Part shown: positions 18,673 through 27,112 of the stretch, one piece after another
Layout: each line of letters begins with the position of its first letter
Position numbering within the stretch: position 1 is the first letter of the stretch
Source of the DNA: Moorena bouillonii PNG
GTDB taxonomy: Bacteria; Cyanobacteriota; Cyanobacteriia; Cyanobacteriales; Coleofasciculaceae
Direction of reading: 5' to 3'
DNA: 64,000 bases
Assembly (NCBI RefSeq): GCF_001942495.1
Contig: NZ_MKZS01000001.1
Location: 510,918 to 574,917, forward strand
Translations under genes and position numbers: made by a program
The notes under the pieces: generated by a model
What the model was told of the DNA's origin: nothing
The model's database searches: none
The model's input: the letters and a program-made list of their open reading frames with translations, nothing else

Positions 18673-18765
18673 AAATAGTCATTACCCGATCAGGACTATG
18701 ATGATTAGTCAACCGGATTTTCTCTAACTATCTCAAGTGCCAGTTTTCTCAGGATTATAGAGCGC

Positions 18766-20034
18766 GTGAAAGTTTTTCAGACCCTGGAAGGGCAGCAACG
18801 CCAAAGTTTGCTGATTTTATTTACTGTTGCTCTGCTATTTTGGTCAAGCTTAACGTCTTTGTTGCCAACCCTACCGCAATATATTGAAGACTTGGGTGGG
18901 ACTAAGCAACAGGTCGGGCTAGTAATGGGTTGCTTTGCCATTGGTCTGTTGCTGTTTAGAAACCCACTGGGGCGTATGGCAGACCTGCGCAGTCGCAAGT
19001 TGGTAGTAATTATTGGTACTAGCGCTGTAGCTTTAGCGCCTTTGGGCTATCTATTTACCCAGTCGATTAGCCTGTTGATGGTGGTTCGAATGTTTCATGG
19101 CATCAGTATTGCAGCCTTTACCATCGGTTATCTGGCTCTAGTCACCGATTTGTCCCCTGTTGACAAGCGGGGTGAGTTAATTGGTTACATGAGTTTGGCA
19201 ACACCGATTGGTTTAGGTCTCGGACCAGCGCTGGGGGGTTTTCTACAAGAAGAGGTTAGCTACACAGTTTTATTCTTAGTGTCTGCAGCTCTAGGTGGGC
19301 TGGGTGTGCTGTTAGGGAGTCAGATTCGTGAACCAATCAGGCATGCTACACCTGACCAGGAACAATCAGAATCTTGGTTAAACTCGATTTGGCAGCTATT
19401 GGTCAAACTATGGCAGTTGTTAACCAGCCCTGCTCTTGGAATTCCAGCTTTGGTAATGCTGTTGTTCGGTATAGTATTTGGAACAAAAGTTACCTTTGTC
19501 TCTGTGTTTATTCGAGAGACTGGTATTAATCTCAATCCAGGATTGTTTTTCACAGCTGCTGCGATCGCTAGTTTTGTGATTCGTGCATTAACTGGTCAAG
19601 CATCTGATCGCTATGGACGAGGAGTTTTTATCACCGCTAGTGTGGTTTGCTATATCATCTCAATGTTGATGATTTCCCAGGCTGAAACGGGAGTCGGATT
19701 TTTACTAGCTGCTTTATTAGAAGGAGTTGGCGCTGGACTATTCATACCGATGATGAATGCTTTGATGACTGACCGCTCCTCTGCTGACGAACGGGGTCAG
19801 GTATTCGCTGTCTGCATTAGTGGCTTTGATTTAGGGATTGGCCTAGCTGGGCCGATCTTTGGTTATTTCGCCGACCTGTTAGGATATCGAGGAATTTTCT
19901 CCTGTAGTGCTGGTATAGCATTTTTGGCACTGATTATCTTTATGACCCAGTCCAACAAAAATTTATCCCGTTCCCTCAGATTCTCCATCGGTCGTGAACG
20001 GGATTTATATGCTATAGACACTAGGATGCCTTAG
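18766..20034 (+). CDS. Major facilitator superfamily transporter
   Basis: 422 residues with about twelve hydrophobic segments. The loop between helices 2 and 3 reads NPLGRMADLRSRK, a form of the MFS GxxxDRxGRR motif, and ASDRYGRG repeats it in the second half. Family members of this arrangement are usually drug or metabolite exporters in the plasma membrane. The substrate cannot be told. The start is GTG 18766 with no strong Shine-Dalgarno site. A convergent tRNA-Arg gene follows 9 bp after the stop. Confidence 0.85.
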   Translation: MKVFQTLEGQQRQSLLILFTVALLFWSSLTSLLPTLPQYIEDLGGTKQQVGLVMGCFAIGLLLFRNPLGRMADLRSRKLVVIIGTSAVALAPLGYLFTQSISLLMVVRMFHGISIAAFTIGYLALVTDLSPVDKRGELIGYMSLATPIGLGLGPALGGFLQEEVSYTVLFLVSAALGGLGVLLGSQIREPIRHATPDQEQSESWLNSIWQLLVKLWQLLTSPALGIPALVMLLFGIVFGTKVTFVSVFIRETGINLNPGLFFTAAAIASFVIRALTGQASDRYGRGVFITASVVCYIISMLMISQAETGVGFLLAALLEGVGAGLFIPMMNALMTDRSSADERGQVFAVCISGFDLGIGLAGPIFGYFADLLGYRGIFSCSAGIAFLALIIFMTQSNKNLSRSLRFSIGRERDLYAIDTRMP

Positions 20035-20043
20035 CTTAGTAAA

Positions 20044-20117
20044 CGGGCTAGGAGGGATTCGAACCCCCGACACCGTGGTCCGTAGCCACGTGCTCTAGTC
20101 CACTGAGCTACAAGCCC
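20044..20117 (-). tRNA. tRNA-Arg (ACG)
   Basis: A 74-nt cloverleaf on the minus strand: acceptor GGGCTTG with CTAGCCC, D-arm GCTC/GAGC, anticodon stem CGTGG/CCACG with loop CTACGGA giving anticodon ACG, and a T-arm GGGGGTTCGAATCCCTC. There is one T-T mismatch in the acceptor stem. CCA is not encoded. Confidence 0.95.
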
Positions 20118-20192
20118 TTAACTGCTGCCACTTTTCTGTGGGTCAACAGTTACTTATCATAACACATAGATCAAAAATTTTGCAATACTCTT

Positions 20193-20687
20193 GTGGAAAT
20201 CAATCGCTCGCTATCCCATCTCGATAGTCAAGGTCAAGCTCAGATGGTCGATGTTTCTGGCAAAGAGCTTACCAAACGTCAGGCACTAGCCGCTGCTCAG
20301 GTACGGATGAAAACCGCAACCTTCAACACCATCCAAGCTGGTAATGCCCCCAAGGGTGATGTCTTAGGAACTGCTAGGCTGGCTGGGATTATGGCAGCAA
20401 AGCAAACTTCCCAACTGATTCCTCTGTGTCATCCCTTGCCCCTACACAAGATCGAAGTTCAAGTGGAACCTGACCCCCAACTACCGGGATATCAGATTCA
20501 GGCATCTGTGACTACTAAAGCTGAAACTGGTGTTGAAATGGAAGCACTAACAGCAGTTTCTGTTGCGGCTTTGACCCTTTACGATATGGCCAAAGCGTTG
20601 GAAAAGTCTATCGAGATTGAATCGATTCGCCTGTTGAGTAAGACCGGAGGTAAATCCGGGGATTACCACATCTCAGGCGATTGCTAA
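20193..20687 (+). CDS. moaC: Cyclic pyranopterin monophosphate synthase
   Basis: 164 residues from GTG 20193. The family motifs are clear: [29 protein letters not shown] with active-site His, and [16 protein letters not shown]. With MoaA it makes cPMP, the first committed step of molybdenum cofactor synthesis, in the cytosol. The next gene, moaB-like, is convergent and belongs to the same pathway; the two stops are 102 bp apart. Confidence 0.95.
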   Translation: MEINRSLSHLDSQGQAQMVDVSGKELTKRQALAAAQVRMKTATFNTIQAGNAPKGDVLGTARLAGIMAAKQTSQLIPLCHPLPLHKIEVQVEPDPQLPGYQIQASVTTKAETGVEMEALTAVSVAALTLYDMAKALEKSIEIESIRLLSKTGGKSGDYHISGDC

Positions 20688-20789
20688 GTTAAGGAATCAG
20701 ATCAAGTCAAGTTGGGTCAGAACTTAGCGCTGATCCACTGATGCACTTAGTTGCCAATTACCGTTTGAACAGGAAATCTATCGCTAAGA

Positions 20790-21317
20790 TTAGGTTTCTC
20801 GCAAACGTGGCATCAGTTCCACGAGATTACAGGGGGAATTGCCCAAATCGAGTTGGTCTTTGATAATCTGCTCCCAACCTGTCCGACAAGCTCCAGAAGA
20901 TCCAGGCAGACAAAAGATGTATGTTCCGTTAGCCACACCAGCCAGGGCACGAGATTGGATAGTAGAAGTCTTAATCTCTTGGTAGGAAATCATGCGGAAA
21001 ATTTCACCAAAGCCCTGGATTTCCTTATCCAGCAGGGGTTGAATCGCTTCTGGTGTGCCATCTCGACCTGTAACGCCAGTTCCTCCTGTAGTCAACACTA
21101 CCTGTACGGATTCGTCAGCAATCCATCGGGAAACCACCTCACGGATTTTGTAGATGTTGTCTGGAACAATAACCTTTTCCGCTAAGTGATGCCCCGCCTG
21201 GGTTAAACTCTCAACCAGCAGCTTACCCGACTTATCCGTGGCTTCGGTACGGGAATCGGACACCGTCATGACTGCAATATTTAAAGGAACAAACTGTTTG
21301 GTTCGGATCATGTTCAA
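20790..21317 (-). CDS. moaB: Molybdenum cofactor biosynthesis protein MoaB/MogA family
   Basis: 175 residues. It contains VLTTGGTGVTGRDGTPEA, the molybdopterin-binding loop, and the late motif FCLPGSSGACRTGW. MoaB/MogA adenylate molybdopterin before metal insertion. The N-terminal NIAVMTVSDSRTE is typical. MoaB versus MogA cannot be settled by eye; the length and the first motif favour MoaB. Confidence 0.88.
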   Translation of the reverse strand: MNMIRTKQFVPLNIAVMTVSDSRTEATDKSGKLLVESLTQAGHHLAEKVIVPDNIYKIREVVSRWIADESVQVVLTTGGTGVTGRDGTPEAIQPLLDKEIQGFGEIFRMISYQEIKTSTIQSRALAGVANGTYIFCLPGSSGACRTGWEQIIKDQLDLGNSPCNLVELMPRLRET

Positions 21318-21403
21318 TCCAACATTAGGTTCTAAAATTAAATTAACTGACTAGGGTTGGTATCAGACCAAGCCGTTACACAACTAAAAACTGACAAATA
21401 TCT

Positions 21404-21682
21404 ATGCCTCCTCGTTGGCCTCGTAAACCTGACCGACGTGATCCAGCCTACCGTCGTTTAGATGACCGCATGAACTTTGCTGTACATGTGGCAATTTTTG
21501 CTGCTTGTAATTCAGGAGTGTGGTTTTTCAGAACTATACAGTATGCTCAATGGACTTGGGCATACTGGTTTACTGGTCTGTGGGGATTGATTTTAGTAGG
21601 ACATGGGGTTTATATATTTGCGATCGCAAACTATACCCCCCTGCCTACTCAAGAACCTCCAACCGAATCCCCTCAAGGATGA
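21404..21682 (+). CDS. Small 2TM-domain membrane protein
   Basis: 92 residues. Two hydrophobic spans (about 25-42 and 55-75) joined by RTIQYAQWTWAYWF match the short 2TM-domain family of unknown function. The N-terminus is basic and Pro-rich. It starts 87 bp from the divergent moaB and has no functional partners in sight. Confidence 0.65.
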   Translation: MPPRWPRKPDRRDPAYRRLDDRMNFAVHVAIFAACNSGVWFFRTIQYAQWTWAYWFTGLWGLILVGHGVYIFAIANYTPLPTQEPPTESPQG

Positions 21683-21715
21683 AATCACCGAAGATAATTG
21701 TAGTAATTGATTTTC

Positions 21716-21769
21716 GGTTAACTGTTGACGGTTAACTGTTGACGGTTAACTGTTGACGGTTAACCGAAA
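21716..21769 (+). repeat. Tandem 14-bp repeat, three units
   Basis: GGTTAACTGTTGAC occurs three times head to tail (21716-21757), followed by GGTTAACCGAAA, so the ends TTTCGGTTAAC and GGTTAACCGAAA make an outer inverted repeat. Similar GGTTGACGGTTTGAC units lie at 10980-11020 ahead of murE. Confidence 0.8.
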
Positions 21770-21829
21770 GCCAGCAAATAAACTCCAGTCTTTTAATACA
21801 AGGTGATAAGCAAACTTTTTTGAGGGAAA

Positions 21830-21915
21830 CTTTAAACTTTAAACCTTGGCCTTTGGCCACGCTACGCGAACAACTTTAAACCTTGGCCTTTGGCCACGCT
21901 ACGCGAACAACTTTA
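21830..21915. repeat. Tandem pair of CTACGCGAAC-type palindromic repeats
   Basis: Two consecutive copies of CCTTGGCCTTTGGCCACGCT followed by ACGCGAACAACTTTAAA. This is the cleanest view of the dispersed repeat that elsewhere is inserted in genes (2941-2968, 56848-56876, 57330-57355). Confidence 0.8.
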
Positions 21916-21966
21916 ATTATTCCTTAGATCTCCCAACATGTAATTAATTAGAAACAGCTAATTACC

Positions 21967-22281
21967 ATGGCTAATCCAACTTCTACAGAAGCAATCGAAA
22001 CTCTCGCTGCTGAAATTGGCGACAAGGTATATATTGATGTAGCCAAATGGCATCTTTATCTCAGAGATGCCCATCTACATACCACTTTGGCTGAACAATT
22101 TTATCCCCTATTAATCGGTAACACTAATACAATCACAGAAGACCAGATGATGCCAATCCTGCAAAGCATTTCTGTGAAGCTAGGTGGTGGTAAACGGCAA
22201 GTTCCCCTAGCAGATTTGCTACCCATGCAGTGTCAGATGGATCTAATCGATATTCTCGAAGAGTATCAAAGACAGCTTTAA
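21967..22281 (+). CDS. DUF3181 family protein
   Basis: 104 residues, soluble. The segment DVAKWHLYLRDAHLHTTLAE and the C-terminal PLADLLPMQCQMDLIDILEE are characteristic of this cyanobacteria-restricted family, whose function is unknown. It ends 49 nt before a convergent terminator shared with the aldolase gene. Confidence 0.75.
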   Translation: MANPTSTEAIETLAAEIGDKVYIDVAKWHLYLRDAHLHTTLAEQFYPLLIGNTNTITEDQMMPILQSISVKLGGGKRQVPLADLLPMQCQMDLIDILEEYQRQL

Positions 22282-22330
22282 GTATCTGAAAATAGGCAAT
22301 TTTCAAATAACTAATCACTAATAACAAAAA

Positions 22331-22358
22331 ATTGGGTAACTTTAACAGCTACCCAAAT
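22331..22358. terminator. Bidirectional terminator between DUF3181 gene and fba
   Basis: ATTGGGTA at 22331-22338 pairs with TACCCAAAT at 22350-22358, with A-rich and T-rich flanks on both sides, between two convergent genes. Confidence 0.55.
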
Positions 22359-22417
22359 AATTCTGCTTGTTCTTGGTTCACCAAAACAGCAAAGGTTTTC
22401 CTGTGAAGCGTTAAAAA

Positions 22418-23497
22418 CTAGGCAGTTACAGCTTTTTTCGCCACAGCACTTAACTCACCGTTGGCATACTTAGTTGCAAAAACATCGATAGTCGCTTGCT
22501 TGATCTTGCTAGCATTACCAGCAGTACCAAAGGCTTCGTAACGCTTCAAGCAAACCTGCTTCATATATTTGATAGAAGGCTTGAGGAAGTGACGGGGGTC
22601 AAAGTTAGAAGGATCTTTGGCAGCAGCTTCTCGGATAGCAGCAGTGATAGCTAAGCGGTTGTCGGTGTCGATGTTAACCTTACGGACACCGCTCTTAATA
22701 CCCTTTTGAATTTCTTCAAGGGGTACACCATAGGTTTCAGGAATAGAACCACCGTACTGGTTGATCATGTCAAGCCACTCTTGAGGCACAGAGGAAGAAC
22801 CGTGCATCACCAAGTGAGTGTTAGGCAGACGCTTATGAATTTCTTCAATGCGACTAATAGCAAGAATTTCTCCAGTCGGCTTGCGGGTGAACTTGTAAGC
22901 ACCGTGGCTAGTACCAATAGCTACAGCTAGAGCATCAACTTGGGTGCGCTCAACAAATTCAACTGCTTCGTCGGGGTCGGTCAATAGTTGGTCGCGACTC
23001 AGAGTTCCTTCAAATCCGTGACCATCTTCTTTGTCACCTTTACCGGTTTCCAGTGAACCTAGGCAACCCAGTTCCCCTTCAACACTAACACCGATAGCAT
23101 GGGCAACTTTTACTACTTCGGCAGTAACACTGACGTTGTAATCGAAGCTGGCTGGAGTCTTAGCATCAGCTTCCAAGGAGCCATCCATCATCACACTGGT
23201 GAAGCCGTTACGAATTGCCGAATAGCAGGTGGCTGGGCTATTGCCATGGTCTTGGTGCATGGCAATGGGAATATGAGGGTAGGATTCCACCGCTGCTGTG
23301 ACCAGATGGCGGAGGAAGTTCTCACCTGCATATTTGCGGGCACCACGAGAAGCTTGTAAGATTACCGGACTATCCGCTTCTTCAGCAGCCTGCATGATAG
23401 ACAGGATTTGTTCCATGTTGTTAACGTTGTATGCTGGAATCCCGTAGCCGTTCTCAGCTGCGTGATCCAACAGTAGCCGCATGGGTACAAGTGCCAT
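22418..23497 (-). CDS. fba: Class II fructose-1,6-bisphosphate aldolase
   Basis: 359 residues. It begins [20 protein letters not shown], with MHQDHGN (zinc-binding His and the catalytic Asp region), [10 protein letters not shown] and [10 protein letters not shown]. This is the zinc-dependent aldolase of the Calvin cycle and gluconeogenesis in cyanobacteria, condensing dihydroxyacetone phosphate with glyceraldehyde 3-phosphate or erythrose 4-phosphate. AGGAGG-type Shine-Dalgarno sequence lies just before ATG 23497. Codon use is regular, as expected for a highly expressed gene. Confidence 0.96.
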   Translation of the reverse strand: MALVPMRLLLDHAAENGYGIPAYNVNNMEQILSIMQAAEEADSPVILQASRGARKYAGENFLRHLVTAAVESYPHIPIAMHQDHGNSPATCYSAIRNGFTSVMMDGSLEADAKTPASFDYNVSVTAEVVKVAHAIGVSVEGELGCLGSLETGKGDKEDGHGFEGTLSRDQLLTDPDEAVEFVERTQVDALAVAIGTSHGAYKFTRKPTGEILAISRIEEIHKRLPNTHLVMHGSSSVPQEWLDMINQYGGSIPETYGVPLEEIQKGIKSGVRKVNIDTDNRLAITAAIREAAAKDPSNFDPRHFLKPSIKYMKQVCLKRYEAFGTAGNASKIKQATIDVFATKYANGELSAVAKKAVTA

Positions 23498-23618
23498 ATT
23501 ATATTCCTCCTAACTTTGTTTGTTAGCTATTCCGGCGAGAAGCCTCACGTCTGACACTCCCTAGTGACTCGTGAACAGAATCGCCAGTCCAGACATGTCA
23601 ATCTAGTTGCTTCTAGAC

Positions 23619-23717
23619 AGCGATGCAGCGAGGTAGCGCGGTCTTGGGGGGAACCCCCATGAGCGACTACCAGTGCGGTCTTGGGGGGAACCCCCATGAG
23701 CGACTGCATCAAGACAG
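23619..23717. repeat. Palindromic repeat of the GATGCA...GGGGGAACCCCC...TGCATC family, doubled
   Basis: It begins AGCGATGCAGCGAGG, has two copies of GGTCTTGGGGGGAACCCCC each followed by ATGAGCGACT, and ends TGCATCAAGAC. Other copies lie at 52646-52747, 57063-57122 and 57787-57843. It lies upstream of fba, where it could form a large hairpin. Confidence 0.8.
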
Positions 23718-23940
23718 GTTAATTCTTTAGATAATCTTAAGATATTTTGCAGCTTTTATTCAAATTTCTTGATTAGATCATCTAGACAAAGCTGAGTCTA
23801 TAAAACTGGACAAAAATTACCAAATCTATAAAATAATCCCCAAGTACCCCTGGGAAAAATCTGGATAAACAGTAAAGTATAGGTAGTTTTGCCAAGAGTT
23901 TTTAGAACAGGTCCTAACCTTTCTGATTGGAGCAATAATT

Positions 23941-24120
23941 TAAGGTTCCTTGGCGCAAGCGGGTTCTGACAAGCCCAGGAAGTATCCCTCTTAAAACACA
24001 GAGGTGCTCAAGTATCCCTGTTGTACCTAGTCCCTTATAGTTACCTAGTACCTCATAGTTACCTAGTACTTATTTAATAGTTACCTAGTACCTAATACCA
24101 TTAGCCTCATATCTAGACGT
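23941..24120. repeat. Dispersed intergenic repeat with ATAGTTACCTAGTACCT tandem units
   Basis: A copy of the family at 17380, 43290 and 45448, sharing CACAGAGG, GTTGTACCTA and ATTAGCCTCATATCTAG. In this copy the ATAGTTACCTAGTACCT unit is repeated about three times. The rest of 23718-24160 shows no gene. Confidence 0.55.
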
Positions 24121-24160
24121 ATCAATAGATAAATAAGGCTAACTAACAGTTAGCTAACAA

Positions 24161-24232
24161 TGGGTCGCCCGGGACTCGAACCCGGAACTAATCGGTTAAA
24201 AGCCGAGTACTCTACCATTGAGTTAGCGACCC
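24161..24232 (-). tRNA. tRNA-Lys (UUU)
   Basis: A 72-nt cloverleaf on the minus strand: acceptor GGGTCGC/GCGACCC, D-arm CTC/GAG, anticodon stem CTCGG/CCGAT-type pairing with loop CTTTTAA giving anticodon TTT, and T-arm CCGGGTTCGAGTCCCGG. Confidence 0.95.
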
Positions 24233-24298
24233 GGTAAGCTTTTCTAAAACATACCTTTACTAAGAATATCACATTGATAAGGAAATGTCTAGGGAAAT

Positions 24299-25168
24299 TT
24301 AGAAAAATTTCGCCGTTAGCCTCACCGATGTCTCACTACTCTCTCCGGGAGCTAAGTGAGTTAAATTTTCCCCAGTGTTAAGAGCGTTACGGGGAGCACT
24401 CCAAGGTTCAAGGCAATAAAAGTCCTTGCCTTGAACTGTCCAAAATACCAAGGTCGAGAAAACATCAGTGTAGGTCAATGCGATCGCTAATCCCCGTTCG
24501 GGATCAGTAACACTGGCCGTATTATTACTCAGTTGCCCAAACGCTACATCAATTTCATCACAGCTAAAATCAAAACTGCCAGTGAAAGGATGTACTGCTT
24601 GAGTTTGCTTCTCCTGATACTCCGATGCAGGAATATCAAACTCCAGTTTAGTTTTGTCAGACGTCAAGAAGTAGGGATGGAAACCTGTGGAAAAGGGCAT
24701 CGGTTCAGCGGAATGATTAGTATAGCGCTGGTCAATGTCTAGGGTGTTGCCCTTTAATCGATAGGTAAAGGTAACTTCGAAGTCAAAGGGATAGACAGAG
24801 CGAGTTTGGTCATTACTCTTGAGGGTGAGAGTCAACACTGCCATGTCATTGGTTGCACTATCAGTCACCTGCCAAGGCAAATTACGGGCAAAGCCGTGTT
24901 GTTTGAGAGTATAGTCTTTGCCAAGGTATGTATAAGTATCATTAACTAAGTTTCCACAGATGGGGAAGAGGATGGGAATGCCACCCCGTACACTCAGATT
25001 GGGATCTTTAAAGCGTTCTGCATCAAGATAAAAAATCTCGTGACCTTGGATATTCCACCGAGTGACAATGCCACCCCGTTCAGGAACCACTTCTAATCGA
25101 GACTGGGCATTGTGGTCAGTGAGAATGTAAGTTTCGTATTGGTCTTGACTGCGTACGATCTCAAACAC
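24299..25168 (-). CDS. Aldose 1-epimerase family protein
   Basis: 289 residues, galactose-mutarotase-like beta-sandwich. GGIPILFPICGN, QHGFARNLPW and the His in TGFHPYFLTS correspond to the active-site region of aldose 1-epimerases and hexose-6-phosphate mutarotases; FYCLEPWSAPRNALNTGEN fits the catalytic Glu region. It would interconvert anomers of a sugar or sugar phosphate; the substrate is not resolvable by eye. No signal peptide, so cytosolic. Confidence 0.85.
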   Translation of the reverse strand: MFEIVRSQDQYETYILTDHNAQSRLEVVPERGGIVTRWNIQGHEIFYLDAERFKDPNLSVRGGIPILFPICGNLVNDTYTYLGKDYTLKQHGFARNLPWQVTDSATNDMAVLTLTLKSNDQTRSVYPFDFEVTFTYRLKGNTLDIDQRYTNHSAEPMPFSTGFHPYFLTSDKTKLEFDIPASEYQEKQTQAVHPFTGSFDFSCDEIDVAFGQLSNNTASVTDPERGLAIALTYTDVFSTLVFWTVQGKDFYCLEPWSAPRNALNTGENLTHLAPGESSETSVRLTAKFF

Positions 25169-26424
25169 TGGCTTTTCTCCCTTACGATTTAAAATCAGCT
25201 TTATCTATTGAGCGCCTGACCACTTTTAGTCACAGCAAGAGGCTATTTTTGAGTGACTCTGACTGCGACCGATGGCAGGTTGGCAGGTTGGCAGTTTTTT
25301 TTCCCAAATTCATGCTTAGTGCCAAGCACGTACAGGGATTAGTATGTCACAATGATGGGTATGTGGAACCTGTAGACACCTACCAAAATGCTTGCTCCTT
25401 GAACCAGAAGGCTTTAGCCACGCCGACGTTTATCAGCAGTAGGGTTTCTCCTGCTGTATCCTATAAATAGCCAAGTCGGTGACAAACCTGACAGCTAAGA
25501 AGACTAAGGGGAACGGCACAGCTCTTTTTGAGCCAAGTTCGTTAGTAGTGTGTTTAAAGCGCCACAAAGCGTGTGAGTAAAATCCTACTGTCAACGTTGC
25601 TAGTACCCGGTTTTTAACCCCATGAGCAACATCCGCTCACAATCCCCTATTTTTAACTTGGGGGAGTTTTCGGATTCTTACTCCATTGCCATCGATAGCA
25701 ATACTAGTGGAATCTAAGTTTCCAAATAACTATATAGTAACCATACCCCCAAACACCATCTCTGAAAGACTACAGCACCATTGCTGGCAAGCAGCAGAAA
25801 TGGGTTAGGGAGGTATAGGATACTGAATTAAATCAATTAAGGGATGTAGCGCCGACCTGAGGGAGTTTCCCAAATTCGCGTTCTGCATCAAGACAATGCA
25901 TAAAAACAATGCATAAAAAACTAATCAATCACACGAGCAGGGTTGATAAACTCAAACTCGCTTCTAATGCATGCCTTACTCTCAAGCAATGAACATAAAA
26001 GACTATTAAGCTATTTTAATCTTTAACAAGGAATAGACAAACCCGCTTAATTCCATGTTAAGTTAACCAAAAATGATTTCAAGCCAACCCCTACCCTTTA
26101 GGGCTGGGGATACGAGGAGTGAGCTACAATTATTGCTAATCCTTTAAATACTTGGAATCTATTTTTGCTGCTGATGGCGGCTCGACTACTCAAGTAAATG
26201 GTATTTTAGTCGCCAGAGCCAACAAACAAAGGATCTGGAGTATTCCTACTCTGGTGGCTCAGGTTTATTTTAGCCTTCAATTCTATCTCATCATCCCAAT
26301 GATGGAGAGAATCCCGCCAATTCTATTCGTGGGAAGGATGTCAAAATAAAGTTGTTTCTAGAGAAACCCAACCGCTTACTTCACCAGTAAAACCAAGAGT
26401 TATCTGCAACAGGAGAAGCCGAAT
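25169..26424. other. Long interval without a credible gene; possible IS200/IS605 relics
   Basis: At 25637-25665 a CCCC...GGGGG hairpin (CAATCCCCTATTTTTAAC, then TTGGGGGAG) resembles the IS605-type ends elsewhere in the window, and another (AACCCCTACCCTTTAGGGCT then GGGG) lies at 26086-26110. A 65-codon frame at 26152-26349 is open but unrecognisable. I see no tRNA or regulatory RNA. Confidence 0.35.
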
Positions 26425-26736
26425 ATGCTACACCGCAAGATTTATCAACTCTGCTGCGATGGTCGTGAGGTCTGCGTTTTCTTGCGGGATCAGCAACGTT
26501 GGATTGAACACGCCCGCATTGTTGATATCGAGGGAGATTTAGTCACAATTCGTTATGAAACAGACGAAGAGGATGAGATCAGTTCCTGGGAAGAAATGGT
26601 CCGCTTGGAAAGCATAGGCTCTGTGAGTCACAAGCTAGCTTCTGTTTTCCGAGGTAATGTTGATCCGATAGTCTCTGATGATTGTCCGGAGGCTGAACAA
26701 ATTCACCCCCGCTCCCAAGACTTAAATCAGGACTAG
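26425..26736 (+). CDS. Conserved cyanobacterial small protein (possibly DUF6679)
   Basis: 103 residues, starting MLHRKIYQLCCDGREVCVFL. The middle reads like a small beta-barrel (IVDIEGDLVTIRYETDEEDE), and the C-terminus is polar. I recall this N-terminus from proteins shared among cyanobacteria, but the family number is from memory and unverified. Function is unknown. It is isolated from other genes by more than 300 bp on each side. Confidence 0.6.
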   Translation: MLHRKIYQLCCDGREVCVFLRDQQRWIEHARIVDIEGDLVTIRYETDEEDEISSWEEMVRLESIGSVSHKLASVFRGNVDPIVSDDCPEAEQIHPRSQDLNQD

Positions 26737-27112
26737 ATTATTCATTGTTAATGGACAACCAACCGTTAAGGGTGAGTAAAAGCTAATCGAAAATGTCGCA
26801 GAGTCTACCAAAAACTATTATTATTTGTTAGACTTAAATTAAGGTAACACCGACAGGGATTATTATGTAACTTAAATTAAAGCCGAAAACCAAGGGTTTA
26901 ATAGTTGCGCTCTCTATCCCGGTGGAACCAACTTTTTTGACATTTTTATGGCGCTCGCGGGATATTCCGTCAGAGAAGCGCGGAGATACCCCCTGGATGC
27001 GAAAGCATCTTGCCTTGGCGGACGAGGGTCTATCTTGGTAGACTTTGGTAGCTAAAAAGTATCGGAAAATTGATAACTCACAACTAGCTAGCAATTTGCC
27101 CTTAACTATTCG
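26737..27112. other. Intergenic interval, nothing firmly identified
   Basis: An 86-codon minus frame (26834-27094) is open but has no recognisable features and overlaps GGATGCGAAAGCATC-type hairpin sequence. I do not call a gene here. Confidence 0.4.

Noticed and set aside
21716-21769. Short CRISPR-like array
   Set aside because: The 14-bp units are directly adjacent with no spacers and no cas genes are nearby; this is a simple tandem repeat. No CRISPR array was seen anywhere in the window.
26152-26349. 65-codon frame before the 103-residue gene
   Set aside because: No ribosome site or recognisable features; it overlaps hairpin sequence and is isolated.
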